Shown here: positions 32,581 to 39,527 of the stretch, in pieces
Numbering within the stretch: position 1 is the stretch's first letter
Layout of the letters: every line of letters begins with the position of its first letter
Source of the DNA: Heterotrichella gracilis
Lineage: Eukaryota; Sar; Xanthophyceae; Tribonematales; Xanthonemataceae
Direction: 5' to 3'
DNA: 64,000 bases
NCBI GenBank assembly: GCA_032358255.1
Contig: JAULBX010030152.1
Location: forward strand, 1 to 64,000
The notes under the pieces: generated by a model
What the model saw: the letters and a program-made list of their open reading frames with translations, nothing else
Databases searched by the model: none
What the model was told of the DNA's origin: nothing
Program-made: the position numbers and the translations under genes

Positions 32581-32611
32581 AAAGCCCCACAGACTTTCGT
32601 CTGTGAGGCTC
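32581..32611 (-). terminator. Terminator of the GHKL ATPase gene
   Basis: Minus-strand AGCCTCACAGAC-GAAA-GTCTGTGGGGCT followed by TTTCTCTTT ends the leftward transcript from 34519. Confidence 0.8.
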
Positions 32612-32623
32612 GTCTTCGGCAGC

Positions 32624-34519
32624 TTAGGACTTCACGTCCGGGCCACCATCTTTCGTCACTACGCCAAAGGCGTTGGCAAAGGCCTCCTTGAGCGCCCTGC
32701 CATCGATCAGCCCAGCCTCACGGATGTGCTTGGCCAGGTCGTCCCACGTTTGCGGGCTTTCCAGGTCGGCTGCAGCAAACCGCGGTTGGCTGTACGACTC
32801 GCGATGCTGGTTCCAGGAGCTGGTCCCATAGACCAAAGCCAGCTGGCCCGCATTCGCGTCACGAAGACTGCTGCGCACGTTGCTCAGATCGCTCTTGAGC
32901 AGTGTGGCAAGCGTCGCCCCCAGGATCCCGCTTACCGCGGAATCCCACTCAGTGAGAAGGCTCTCCCGCTCCGAGTCATCGTAGTTGTCGTGCTCGTCGC
33001 TGAAGTCGCTGTAGAAGTCGATCGGTTCGTCAGCCGCGCGGTTGTTGCGCGTGACAAGACAGACCGTCCCTTCATTCTCGTCGGTGTAGGCAATCCAGTC
33101 GGTTGTGATCTTGTCTTCGAGTCCGAAGGCAGGATCCACATTGCTGGTTACCTTGACAGTTACCGAGTCCACCACTTTCATGACGACCTCGTACTGACCG
33201 ATGTAGAACACTTCCTTGCCGATCACTTCGCTGTGCGTGACATTGACATCCAGATCTTGCCAGTTCACCAAGGAATCGAAGATCCAGTGGTTCGCAGTAA
33301 GCCCCGTTCCATCGCCCAGCGAGTAGATCTTCTCACGCTGCATCATCTTGAGCAGCACGCCGTCATTCTCATGTGCTTCGTAGCTGCTTCCAGCTGCGCC
33401 GCTCCAGATTTTCACCTGGCCGCTGAGAACTTCTTCTCTGGTGACCAGGGAAGCGAGATCATGCGCTGCGCCGAAGGCTTCATCATCGCGGTAGTGAACA
33501 GCGTCCACCTTCTGCAATGTCCAGCCCGGTAGATAGGGGATGTCATCCATCAGGTTCATCGCACCGTAGTCCTGGCAGGTGTTCCAGTACTTGAGAACGA
33601 ATTCCGTCTGAGGCATCTGAGCCTTCTTTGAAGCGAGAACTTGCACCACCAGGGCGCGGTGCGTAGCTCTGAGCCCTGAAAGCTGCTTATCACCGTCATA
33701 CAGGGCCTTGCGGTCCGGCATCTGGGCAACGAAGCGGGTGCTGTCGAGGTGCGCCACCCGCAGCTCGTCGCCGTAGATGGTGTTCTCAATCGGCAATCCC
33801 TGCAGGTAGAACGCCCAGTCAGAGAAGCTACGCCTCGGCTGTGGGTTCGGCTCCCCGGTGGTGATGAGCAGATCATGGATGTGACCATACTCGGTCGCCA
33901 CCGTCGTGATGTTGTCCATCGCGTGGGGTCGCTCATAGTCCACGCCGTTGAGGGCGACAGGGATGGGGAAACCCCGGCTGAAGCCTTTCAGGCGATTGTC
34001 GATGTTGGTGTCTTTGACAGCCTTCGGCATGCCATTGATACTTGTCTCCAGCAGGTCCTTGTTCAGCCCTTGCAGGATGATCGAGGTTCCCTTGCGGTAC
34101 AACGTCCCCTTGAGATCGATCTTGCGCTTGTTGACGATGTCATCCAGCGTGGCTTCGAGGGTGTAGCCATTCGAGATGATGGTGACCTTCTCGCATGCAT
34201 AGAACACGGAGAAGAAGCCCATTCCAAACGGCTTTTCCGACAGAGTCGTTTGCTCTTCCCAGTCGCTTTCGCACAAGGCGATCAGCGTGGAGAAGTCCTG
34301 AATGCCGCGGCCGTCATCCACCACGGTCAGCTCGCGCTTTTCCGTGTCGAGGGTGAAGTCAATGCGGGAGGCGCCGGCGCGGCGCGCATTCTGCATCAGC
34401 TCGCCCAGCATGGAAAAGCTGGAGGCAAACAGATGCTTGAGCGAGCTCAGCAGGCGCTTGTCGTTGACCGTGGCCACGACGTGGGTGGTCTCGAGGTTGG
34501 TTTCGGTTTGATTGCTCAT
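32624..34519 (-). CDS. GHKL (Hsp90/MutL-type) ATPase
   Basis: The 631-residue product has an N-terminal ATP-binding Bergerat fold: Glu40 and Asn44 in MLGELMQNARRAGA, the DxGxG box VVDDGRGI at 67-73, and the lid KPFGMGFFSVFYA at 96-108. These are the residues that bind and hydrolyse ATP in Hsp90, MutL and MORC proteins. The remaining 450 residues are unfamiliar, with no histidine-kinase or nuclease motif seen. It is a single gene under a motif promoter with an attenuator-like leader. It might be a chaperone, a DNA-clamp ATPase or a defence component. Confidence 0.85.
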   Translation of the reverse strand: MSNQTETNLETTHVVATVNDKRLLSSLKHLFASSFSMLGELMQNARRAGASRIDFTLDTEKRELTVVDDGRGIQDFSTLIALCESDWEEQTTLSEKPFGMGFFSVFYACEKVTIISNGYTLEATLDDIVNKRKIDLKGTLYRKGTSIILQGLNKDLLETSINGMPKAVKDTNIDNRLKGFSRGFPIPVALNGVDYERPHAMDNITTVATEYGHIHDLLITTGEPNPQPRRSFSDWAFYLQGLPIENTIYGDELRVAHLDSTRFVAQMPDRKALYDGDKQLSGLRATHRALVVQVLASKKAQMPQTEFVLKYWNTCQDYGAMNLMDDIPYLPGWTLQKVDAVHYRDDEAFGAAHDLASLVTREEVLSGQVKIWSGAAGSSYEAHENDGVLLKMMQREKIYSLGDGTGLTANHWIFDSLVNWQDLDVNVTHSEVIGKEVFYIGQYEVVMKVVDSVTVKVTSNVDPAFGLEDKITTDWIAYTDENEGTVCLVTRNNRAADEPIDFYSDFSDEHDNYDDSERESLLTEWDSAVSGILGATLATLLKSDLSNVRSSLRDANAGQLALVYGTSSWNQHRESYSQPRFAAADLESPQTWDDLAKHIREAGLIDGRALKEAFANAFGVVTKDGGPDVKS

Positions 34520-34695
34520 GTGGTTCCAAAAAAAATGCGGGAACCACTAGCCCCATCGGGAAGTGATTCCCGCGTGGGTTCGGCCTGGTTGGCCAGATTG
34601 AGTTATGCCGTCAGGATGACGGCGGTACCGGCGATATGCCAATAACGGGGAGATTTTCCCGGATTTCAGCACAAGTGGCAATTGATCGAGAACAG
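34520..34695 (-). promoter_or_regulatory. Motif promoter and attenuator-like leader of the GHKL ATPase gene
   Basis: CTGTTCTCGATCAATTGCCA (34676-34695) supplies -35 TTGCCA; GAAAAT (34653-34658) follows after 17 bp. The leader ends with an 11-bp hairpin (34538-34572) and eight T residues, an intrinsic terminator just before the start codon. The competing hairpin GTGGTTCC / GGAACCAC (34520-34547) ends at the ATG and uses the same strand, so the two folds exclude each other. Confidence 0.7.
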
Positions 34696-34771
34696 TTGCT
34701 GACGGTCCTGAGTAACGCCCCTTTCGAGCTTCGCGTGGCTAACCGTACAGCCCGAGAAACTGGGAGCTTAC

Positions 34772-36412
34772 TCATTCGACCTGAAGGAGATCACGCATTC
34801 CCAGAATGATGTCCATGAAGACTTGGGCGGCCTTGATGCTCTCTCTTCCATTCGGGTACTGCATCCAGCCGTCTTGAACTTCATCAAATGCTTCCTCATC
34901 GGTGAGCAAGGTCAGGAGGTGGTTTTCCTGGTTGCGCTCGGTCATGATCACGGCGATGAAGTTTTCCAGACCGCGGGCAAAAAGCTCGACAGGGCTGGTG
35001 TGCACGGCATCACCTGATTCGTAGCAATTTACCACCCAAGCTGGGCCCTTTGGGTTGACTCTGAGCTGGCCGCCTTCTACCTTGATGTCGCAGTAGCGCT
35101 GCCAGTTGGAGTAGCCGCGTAATACAGGTCGCTGGATTTCATCCGAATGGATCACTGGTATCTGGTCCAGCGACGTGCCATGGAAGCGAGCGTAGGTCGA
35201 GAGGTAGGGGCCGTCTTCGCGCAGGGCGTGCCCGATGGGACTGGAGGCCATGGCCATCTCAGGGGTGTGCGCTATCAGGTTGCTGTTGAAGTGATCAAGT
35301 GCCCTGGCAAAGGCAGGCGTGAGGTTTAGGGTCTCAGCGGTGTCTCCCATGACGTAGATGGTTTTGGTTACGCGGTCATAGCTGATGCCAGAGGGGTGGA
35401 GCCCGCGTACCCCGATGCCGATCTCCAGTTGAAGAAGTCCAAAAAGAGACGGGAAGTTCCCCGGCATGCCGGTTGTGTCGCTCAGATCGAAACATGCATC
35501 AAATAGCATGTCGGTGAGGATTTGCAGGTTCTGCTTACGCACCATGGCGTCAGGTCCTGTGTCCACGTCGCTGTAGCGCACGCTCTTGAAGCCGTAGCGC
35601 TGCTGGATGTCTGTGAGTGTTTTGCCCATTGAGTTTCGTTGGCTGCTTCCCTGGCGCTTAGGACGTTTCACCAGGTGCTCGACCATCTGCCCGCGGCTTT
35701 CATCGTAGCCTCTGAATTCTCGATCGCCGCCGAATACGTACTTGCTGGCCACGGCCATGGCATCTTCGTAGCTCTGAAATCTCTCAGAGCTGAGGTATAT
35801 CTCCACGTTCCGCTCACTTGACATCCGCAGTATCTGCAAAGGTCTCCAGGATACGGTTGTATCGACTTCGAGGGCTGCGCCGACGGCCAAGTCGCAGTTC
35901 ACCAGCGGGTTTTGAGCCCAGCCCCAGAGAGCCAGGTTGTCGTAGCGGAAGCTGTCAAAGGTGTCCAGGTCGCAGACGTTGCCGTGCCCATGGCTGTTGT
36001 CCCGACTGAGGGCCATTTGGATATGCCGCTCTATGCCGTCGGCCATGGTGTTGTCCACCTTGGTGCCGCGAGTTTCAAGCATGTGCTGTTGGATTCTTTT
36101 GAGCGCACGCTCCAACACGGTTTGTGCCAGTAATGCGGCCGGTACCGCAGTGTCGCTCATCACTTCATCACGCAGCGCGCGCACGGACTCGATATAGACC
36201 AGATCAGCGTACCCCTGCATCTCGGGATGCTCGCGTGTGACAAGAGGGGCCTTGAGTGCGATACGCGGGTAGATGACCATCATTCGAGCCGCGGCGGCCG
36301 AACCGTGCTTGGAGGCGACAGTGTGCCAGATGGTCTGGTCTTCACCGCGTCGATCCCCCAGCGGCCAAATGGCAGAGAGGCTGGGAGACTGATTGAGATC
36401 TTTCGCGTTCAT
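34772..36412 (-). CDS. Protein with degenerate LPD1-like metallopeptidase domain
   Basis: The 546-residue product has, at about residues 268-375, a segment resembling LPD1 (large polyvalent protein domain 1): IQQRYGFKSVRY, then FDLSDTTGMP, then ARALDHFNS. In LPD1 the last part normally follows a zinc-binding HEWGH motif. Here it reads AFARALDHF, so the metal-binding His and Glu are missing and the domain is probably catalytically dead. The N- and C-terminal parts are unknown. LPD1 occurs in conjugative-element and phage polyproteins. Confidence 0.7.
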   Translation of the reverse strand: MNAKDLNQSPSLSAIWPLGDRRGEDQTIWHTVASKHGSAAAARMMVIYPRIALKAPLVTREHPEMQGYADLVYIESVRALRDEVMSDTAVPAALLAQTVLERALKRIQQHMLETRGTKVDNTMADGIERHIQMALSRDNSHGHGNVCDLDTFDSFRYDNLALWGWAQNPLVNCDLAVGAALEVDTTVSWRPLQILRMSSERNVEIYLSSERFQSYEDAMAVASKYVFGGDREFRGYDESRGQMVEHLVKRPKRQGSSQRNSMGKTLTDIQQRYGFKSVRYSDVDTGPDAMVRKQNLQILTDMLFDACFDLSDTTGMPGNFPSLFGLLQLEIGIGVRGLHPSGISYDRVTKTIYVMGDTAETLNLTPAFARALDHFNSNLIAHTPEMAMASSPIGHALREDGPYLSTYARFHGTSLDQIPVIHSDEIQRPVLRGYSNWQRYCDIKVEGGQLRVNPKGPAWVVNCYESGDAVHTSPVELFARGLENFIAVIMTERNQENHLLTLLTDEEAFDEVQDGWMQYPNGRESIKAAQVFMDIILGMRDLLQVE

Positions 36413-36441
36413 TTGGGATTCATCTTGAAAATGAGACCTCG

Positions 36442-36484
36442 ATTTTCTCGGAATCTGAGACCTGTGACAAATGATCCGGAACAC
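36442..36484 (-). promoter_or_regulatory. Motif promoter of the LPD1-like gene
   Basis: GTGTTCCGGATCATTTGTCA (36465-36484) supplies -35 TTGTCA; GAAAAT (36442-36447) follows after 17 bp, the same -10 as at 34653, 20484 and 10144. The leader is only about 23 nt. Confidence 0.6.
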
Positions 36485-36504
36485 CAACACCATTCTTCTT
36501 TGGC

Positions 36505-36543
36505 AAAAAAAATGGCCACCCCGAATTGAATCGGGATGGCTTT
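36505..36543 (-). terminator. Rho-independent terminator
   Basis: Minus-strand AGCCATCCCGATTC / AATTCGGGGTGGC with eight T residues ends the 37561 gene. A second perfect hairpin CACCGG-TTTTG-CCGGTG lies just upstream at 36568-36584. Confidence 0.85.
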
Positions 36544-36586
36544 CAAAAAGTCGCTTTTTTGGATTCACCGGCAAAACCGGTGTGCA

Positions 36587-37561
36587 CTATTCGTGCGTCG
36601 CAATCGCCTTGAGCTTGGAGGTCTGTTCCACGACCCACTCGCGCAGGCTGCGCGTGGTCACACCAGACGCGACGGCCTCTTTCCAGACTTCCTGGGTGTA
36701 AACCGTCCGAGCGGCGTTTCTGGAGGTCATGATGACTTCCATCGGCCCCTTGGGGACGACCAGCAAGTTGGCCTCCAGTTCGTCGGCCGCGCGCTGCATC
36801 ATCTCCTGGCTGATCACCACCTCGTCGCCCATGAAGCGGAAGGCGAAGTCCTCAATGCCATTGCCCAGACGCCACAAAGCGTCGGAGCCTGCGCGCAACT
36901 CGGTGAGCAGCTCTTCGAACAGCGCATCATAGGCATCGAGCTCTTGGCCTGCAAAGCAGCCAACGCTGATGACTGCTCCAGGAGATGCCTGTACGCGGTA
37001 CAAGCCATCGTCAGGGAAGCTGGTCTTGAGTTCGCGAGCCATTTCGAGTTGCACGGCGGCGCTCGGGAAAGGCCCGACCAGGATCGGAGTCACGTCTTCC
37101 TCCGTGTGGAGCACGAAGTACTGCCGTTGGACCTCGGGAGCTGCTTCAGCCGCGGCCAAAGCATCTTCATCCTTCTGCAGCCGCTGAACCTCGGCCACCA
37201 GGTAGTGGGCCAGGGTACGTGCCAGTGCCTTTTGCTGATCTGCCTCAGGGTACTCGCCTGCAACTTGGCTGTTCCTGGTCCCGAGGTAGGACTCGACTTC
37301 AAACTTGCAGTTGGCCACGGCGGTCTTGACGATGCGCGCGAGGACTTCGTTGAGTTCGTCAATCGCGTCTGCTTGCTCCTCGGTGTGCCCGAAAAGCGTA
37401 GGCACTTCGGCGGCGTATTCTGCACCTTCAGAACGCAAGTCCCAGACATGATCGTCTTGGTACATCGCCCCGATCCGCACTTCACCCGTTACCGAGTGCA
37501 GCATGACAACCAGCTGAGCTGGGAGGCGGCGCGCAAGGTGTGCGGTGGAGATTGATTTCAT
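36587..37561 (-). CDS. Hypothetical protein of 324 residues
   Basis: The product is soluble, with an N-terminal domain (LPAQLVVMLHSVTGEVRIGA), a helical middle and a C-terminal mixed region. No motif is recognised. It has the same promoter type and a near-identical leader element as the GHKL ATPase gene, so the two are likely co-regulated. It ends at a terminator and is a single gene. Confidence 0.8.
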   Translation of the reverse strand: MKSISTAHLARRLPAQLVVMLHSVTGEVRIGAMYQDDHVWDLRSEGAEYAAEVPTLFGHTEEQADAIDELNEVLARIVKTAVANCKFEVESYLGTRNSQVAGEYPEADQQKALARTLAHYLVAEVQRLQKDEDALAAAEAAPEVQRQYFVLHTEEDVTPILVGPFPSAAVQLEMARELKTSFPDDGLYRVQASPGAVISVGCFAGQELDAYDALFEELLTELRAGSDALWRLGNGIEDFAFRFMGDEVVISQEMMQRAADELEANLLVVPKGPMEVIMTSRNAARTVYTQEVWKEAVASGVTTRSLREWVVEQTSKLKAIATHE

Positions 37562-37718
37562 AGTGGTCTTTCATATATAGGGACCACTGCCCATCGGGCG
37601 CGTAGTCCCGATGGGTGGAAAAGGTGAATGTCGACACAAGGTCGGCGATACCGGCGTAATGCCAATAGCGAGCGAATGGTAAGGTTTTGCCCAGGTGCTG
37701 GCAAACGATGAACACCAT
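37562..37718 (-). promoter_or_regulatory. Motif promoter and structured leader of the 37561 gene
   Basis: ATGGTGTTCATCGTTTGCCA (37699-37718) supplies -35 TTGCCA; TACCAT (37676-37681) follows after 17 bp. The 25-bp leader element at 37643-37667 matches 34620-34644 at all but three positions. A perfect 9-bp stem CCCATCGGG / CCCGATGGG lies at 37590-37615. The hairpin AGTGGTC / GACCACT at 37562-37588 ends directly at the ATG. Confidence 0.7.
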
Positions 37719-37751
37719 TGCTTGAGAAGGATGGGGCGAATGCGACGCCAC

Positions 37752-37786
37752 AAAAGAGAAAGGCCCTGGTGTTACCCAGGGCCTTT
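37752..37786 (-). terminator. Terminator of the tRNA-like gene
   Basis: Minus-strand AAAGGCCCTGG-GTAACA-CCAGGGCCTTT followed by CTCTTTT starts a few bases after the tRNA-like sequence. Confidence 0.9.
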
Positions 37787-37789
37787 CAT

Positions 37790-37864
37790 CCAGTATGGAC
37801 GGAATCGAACCGACGACGCATCAGCTGTCAAAGCCGACCGCTCTACCTACGGAGCTTCATACCT
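37790..37864 (-). tRNA. tRNA-like gene with unusual anticodon arm
   Basis: A 75-nt minus-strand sequence folds as a cloverleaf: acceptor AGGTATG / CATACTG (one mismatch and one G-U pair), D arm GCTC / GAGC with an 8-nt loop, 5-nt variable loop, and T arm GTCGG-TTCGATT-CCGTC with one T-T mismatch. The anticodon arm is GTCGG-CTTTGACAG-CTGAT, a 5-bp stem with a 9-nt loop, or 6 bp with the 7-nt loop TTTGACA. The identity is therefore uncertain (UGA by the 7-nt reading). CCA is not encoded. Confidence 0.65.
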
Positions 37865-37961
37865 TCCATGAGATCTGCCGAAGCAGTTTTCGCAATACCG
37901 ATTTCTCAGCTTTGAGTTGACGACTCAATTGCAAAGGTCCTCTCCAGGACCCCGTCACTTG

Positions 37962-38261
37962 TCAGTGCACCGTGCGGGTGAACAGGGCAGGCTGGGCCTG
38001 CTTGCGCTCACCGTAGAGGAACACCTCGAGCTGCTCACGCACCCATCCCGAAACGGAAGGAGAGTTGAGCGCCTGAACCAAGACTGCGCGGTGACCCGCG
38101 TCCATGACGGCATCGAACAGCGCTTGCACGCCATTGCGACCACCCGTACGGGCTGCACTGTTGATGGTGCTGCCCGCTTCTTCGGCCATGGATTTCACGA
38201 GGAAAGGCATGTGCTCGCAGAACAGGTTGTACTTGTGTTCATACAGGGGACTCAGACTCAT
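37962..38261 (-). CDS. Hypothetical protein
   Basis: The 99-residue product (MSLSPLYEHKYNLFCEHMPF) is helical and soluble. The ATG at 38261 has GGAG eight bases upstream; a GTG two codons earlier is also possible. It lies upstream of the tRNA-like gene on the same strand and may share its transcript. Function is unknown. Confidence 0.7.
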   Translation of the reverse strand: MSLSPLYEHKYNLFCEHMPFLVKSMAEEAGSTINSAARTGGRNGVQALFDAVMDAGHRAVLVQALNSPSVSGWVREQLEVFLYGERKQAQPALFTRTVH

Positions 38262-38425
38262 TTTCACTCTCCATTAAAGGGAATGATGGGTCCAAGTCTC
38301 CCCAAAGGGAAACTTGGTTTCCCATCGGGGTTAATAATGCAGCCACAAGGGCTACGGATTCGCCAGTAGCGAAAGCGAACGAATTACACCATGTCGAAAA
38401 CAAGGCGTCAAAAGATCGAGACCAG
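38262..38425 (-). promoter_or_regulatory. Motif promoter and structured leader of the 38261 gene
   Basis: CTGGTCTCGATCTTTTGACG (38406-38425) supplies -35 TTGACG; TGTAAT (38383-38388) follows after 17 bp. The leader of about 115 nt includes GGGAAAC-CAA-GTTTCCC and a small CATT / AATG hairpin beside the ribosome binding site. Confidence 0.6.
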
Positions 38426-38495
38426 TTTGCTCAAACCCTTATCTGGCGCGGGTTTGCGGCCCATCAGGTGAGTCCCTTCAGGGCCATTTTGAACC

Positions 38496-38903
38496 TCAAA
38501 TTTCCTCGTCAGGGCCGTTGATCTGGCCCTTGATGCGCGCGCCGGCGTGGATGTCGATTTCCGCGTTGTAGATCACGCTGCCATTGATGATGGCGGTCTT
38601 GGCGATTTCGATGGCCGCGCGTGCGTGCAGGTTGCCACGAACCTTGCCTTCCACGTAGATGATGTCGGCCACGAGCATCTCAGTCTCGATCACAGCATCC
38701 TTGGCGATGTGCACAGTGCTGAGCTCGCCCAGCGTGATGCGGCCGTTGTAGTTGCCTTCCAGACGGATGGAGATCTCGCCATCGGCGCTCATGTCGCCCT
38801 TCATGGTGGCTTGGCGCGGCAGAACGGTCTGCGCTGCGGTGATACGGGCGGCGGGCACCAGGCGCAAAGACAGCGCGGTCATTTCGGTTTGGTTCGTGTT
38901 CAT
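38496..38903 (-). CDS. Bactofilin
   Basis: The 135-residue product is a bactofilin, a protein that polymerises without nucleotides into cytoskeletal filaments through a right-handed beta helix. The repeats are visible as GDMSADGEISIRLEGNYNGR, then AKDAVIETEMLVADIIYVEG, then ARAAIEIAKTAIINGSVIYN. Short hydrophilic ends flank the core. It lies 34 bp after a second bactofilin gene, and the two may co-polymerise. A role in positioning plasmid or envelope factors is possible but unproven. Confidence 0.88.
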   Translation of the reverse strand: MNTNQTEMTALSLRLVPAARITAAQTVLPRQATMKGDMSADGEISIRLEGNYNGRITLGELSTVHIAKDAVIETEMLVADIIYVEGKVRGNLHARAAIEIAKTAIINGSVIYNAEIDIHAGARIKGQINGPDEEI

Positions 38904-38937
38904 TTCGATTCCTTGCGGTGTTTGGGACTGGGACTGA

Positions 38938-39516
38938 TCAGGCTTTGGCGTTGCGCTTCATGCTGGCTTCAATCTCTGCGCCCTCTTCGATGGCCAGGCG
39001 CTGATAGTTGATCGAGCCCTTGCACTTCGACTGCGGGCCAAAGCTGGCCAGCCCCGACGATGCGTTGACGGTGCCATCCACGCAGCCTTCTACGCGCACA
39101 GAGTCGGCGTCGATCAGGCCTCTGACGGCGGCGCCCTGGGTGACAGTGACGCAACCGCCACCGGTGGCACTGATGGTGCCTTCGAACTTGCCTTCGACAA
39201 CCACGTCGCCCTTGAAGGTGGCATCACCGCGGAACGAGATTTGAGCCGGCAGGACGCACGGAGCGGAGGCAGCAGGCGCGGCTTGCTCGATATGCGTCAT
39301 TGTGGTCGTGACCGGGAAGGTCAGCAGGTCCTGGGCGCGCTTGGCGTAGGCGCCGGCCGGATCGACCGGGTTCACCAGCAGGGATTGCGGTACGCTGTGG
39401 GCGAAGTCTTCCGCAGTGGAGCGCACACCTTCGGGCGCTATGTGTGCGCATTGTGGTTCTGTCGGCGGCGTGGCCGTATCCTGGTTGGGGAGTTCAAAAT
39501 CAATGGCGGTGCTCAT
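38938..39516 (-). CDS. Bactofilin with long N-terminal extension
   Basis: The 192-residue product has a disordered N-terminal extension of about 85 residues, then a bactofilin core (SFRGDATFKGDVVVEGKFEG ... GLIDADSVRVEGCVDGTVNA). The extension may recruit partners. It follows the DUF1173-like gene by 11 bp and precedes the second bactofilin, so all three form an operon. Confidence 0.88.
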   Translation of the reverse strand: MSTAIDFELPNQDTATPPTEPQCAHIAPEGVRSTAEDFAHSVPQSLLVNPVDPAGAYAKRAQDLLTFPVTTTMTHIEQAAPAASAPCVLPAQISFRGDATFKGDVVVEGKFEGTISATGGGCVTVTQGAAVRGLIDADSVRVEGCVDGTVNASSGLASFGPQSKCKGSINYQRLAIEEGAEIEASMKRNAKA

Positions 39517-39527
39517 AGTTCAGTCCT

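Noticed and set aside
33749-34645. Plus-strand frame of 298 codons
   Set aside because: It is antisense to the GHKL ATPase and crosses its leader hairpins.
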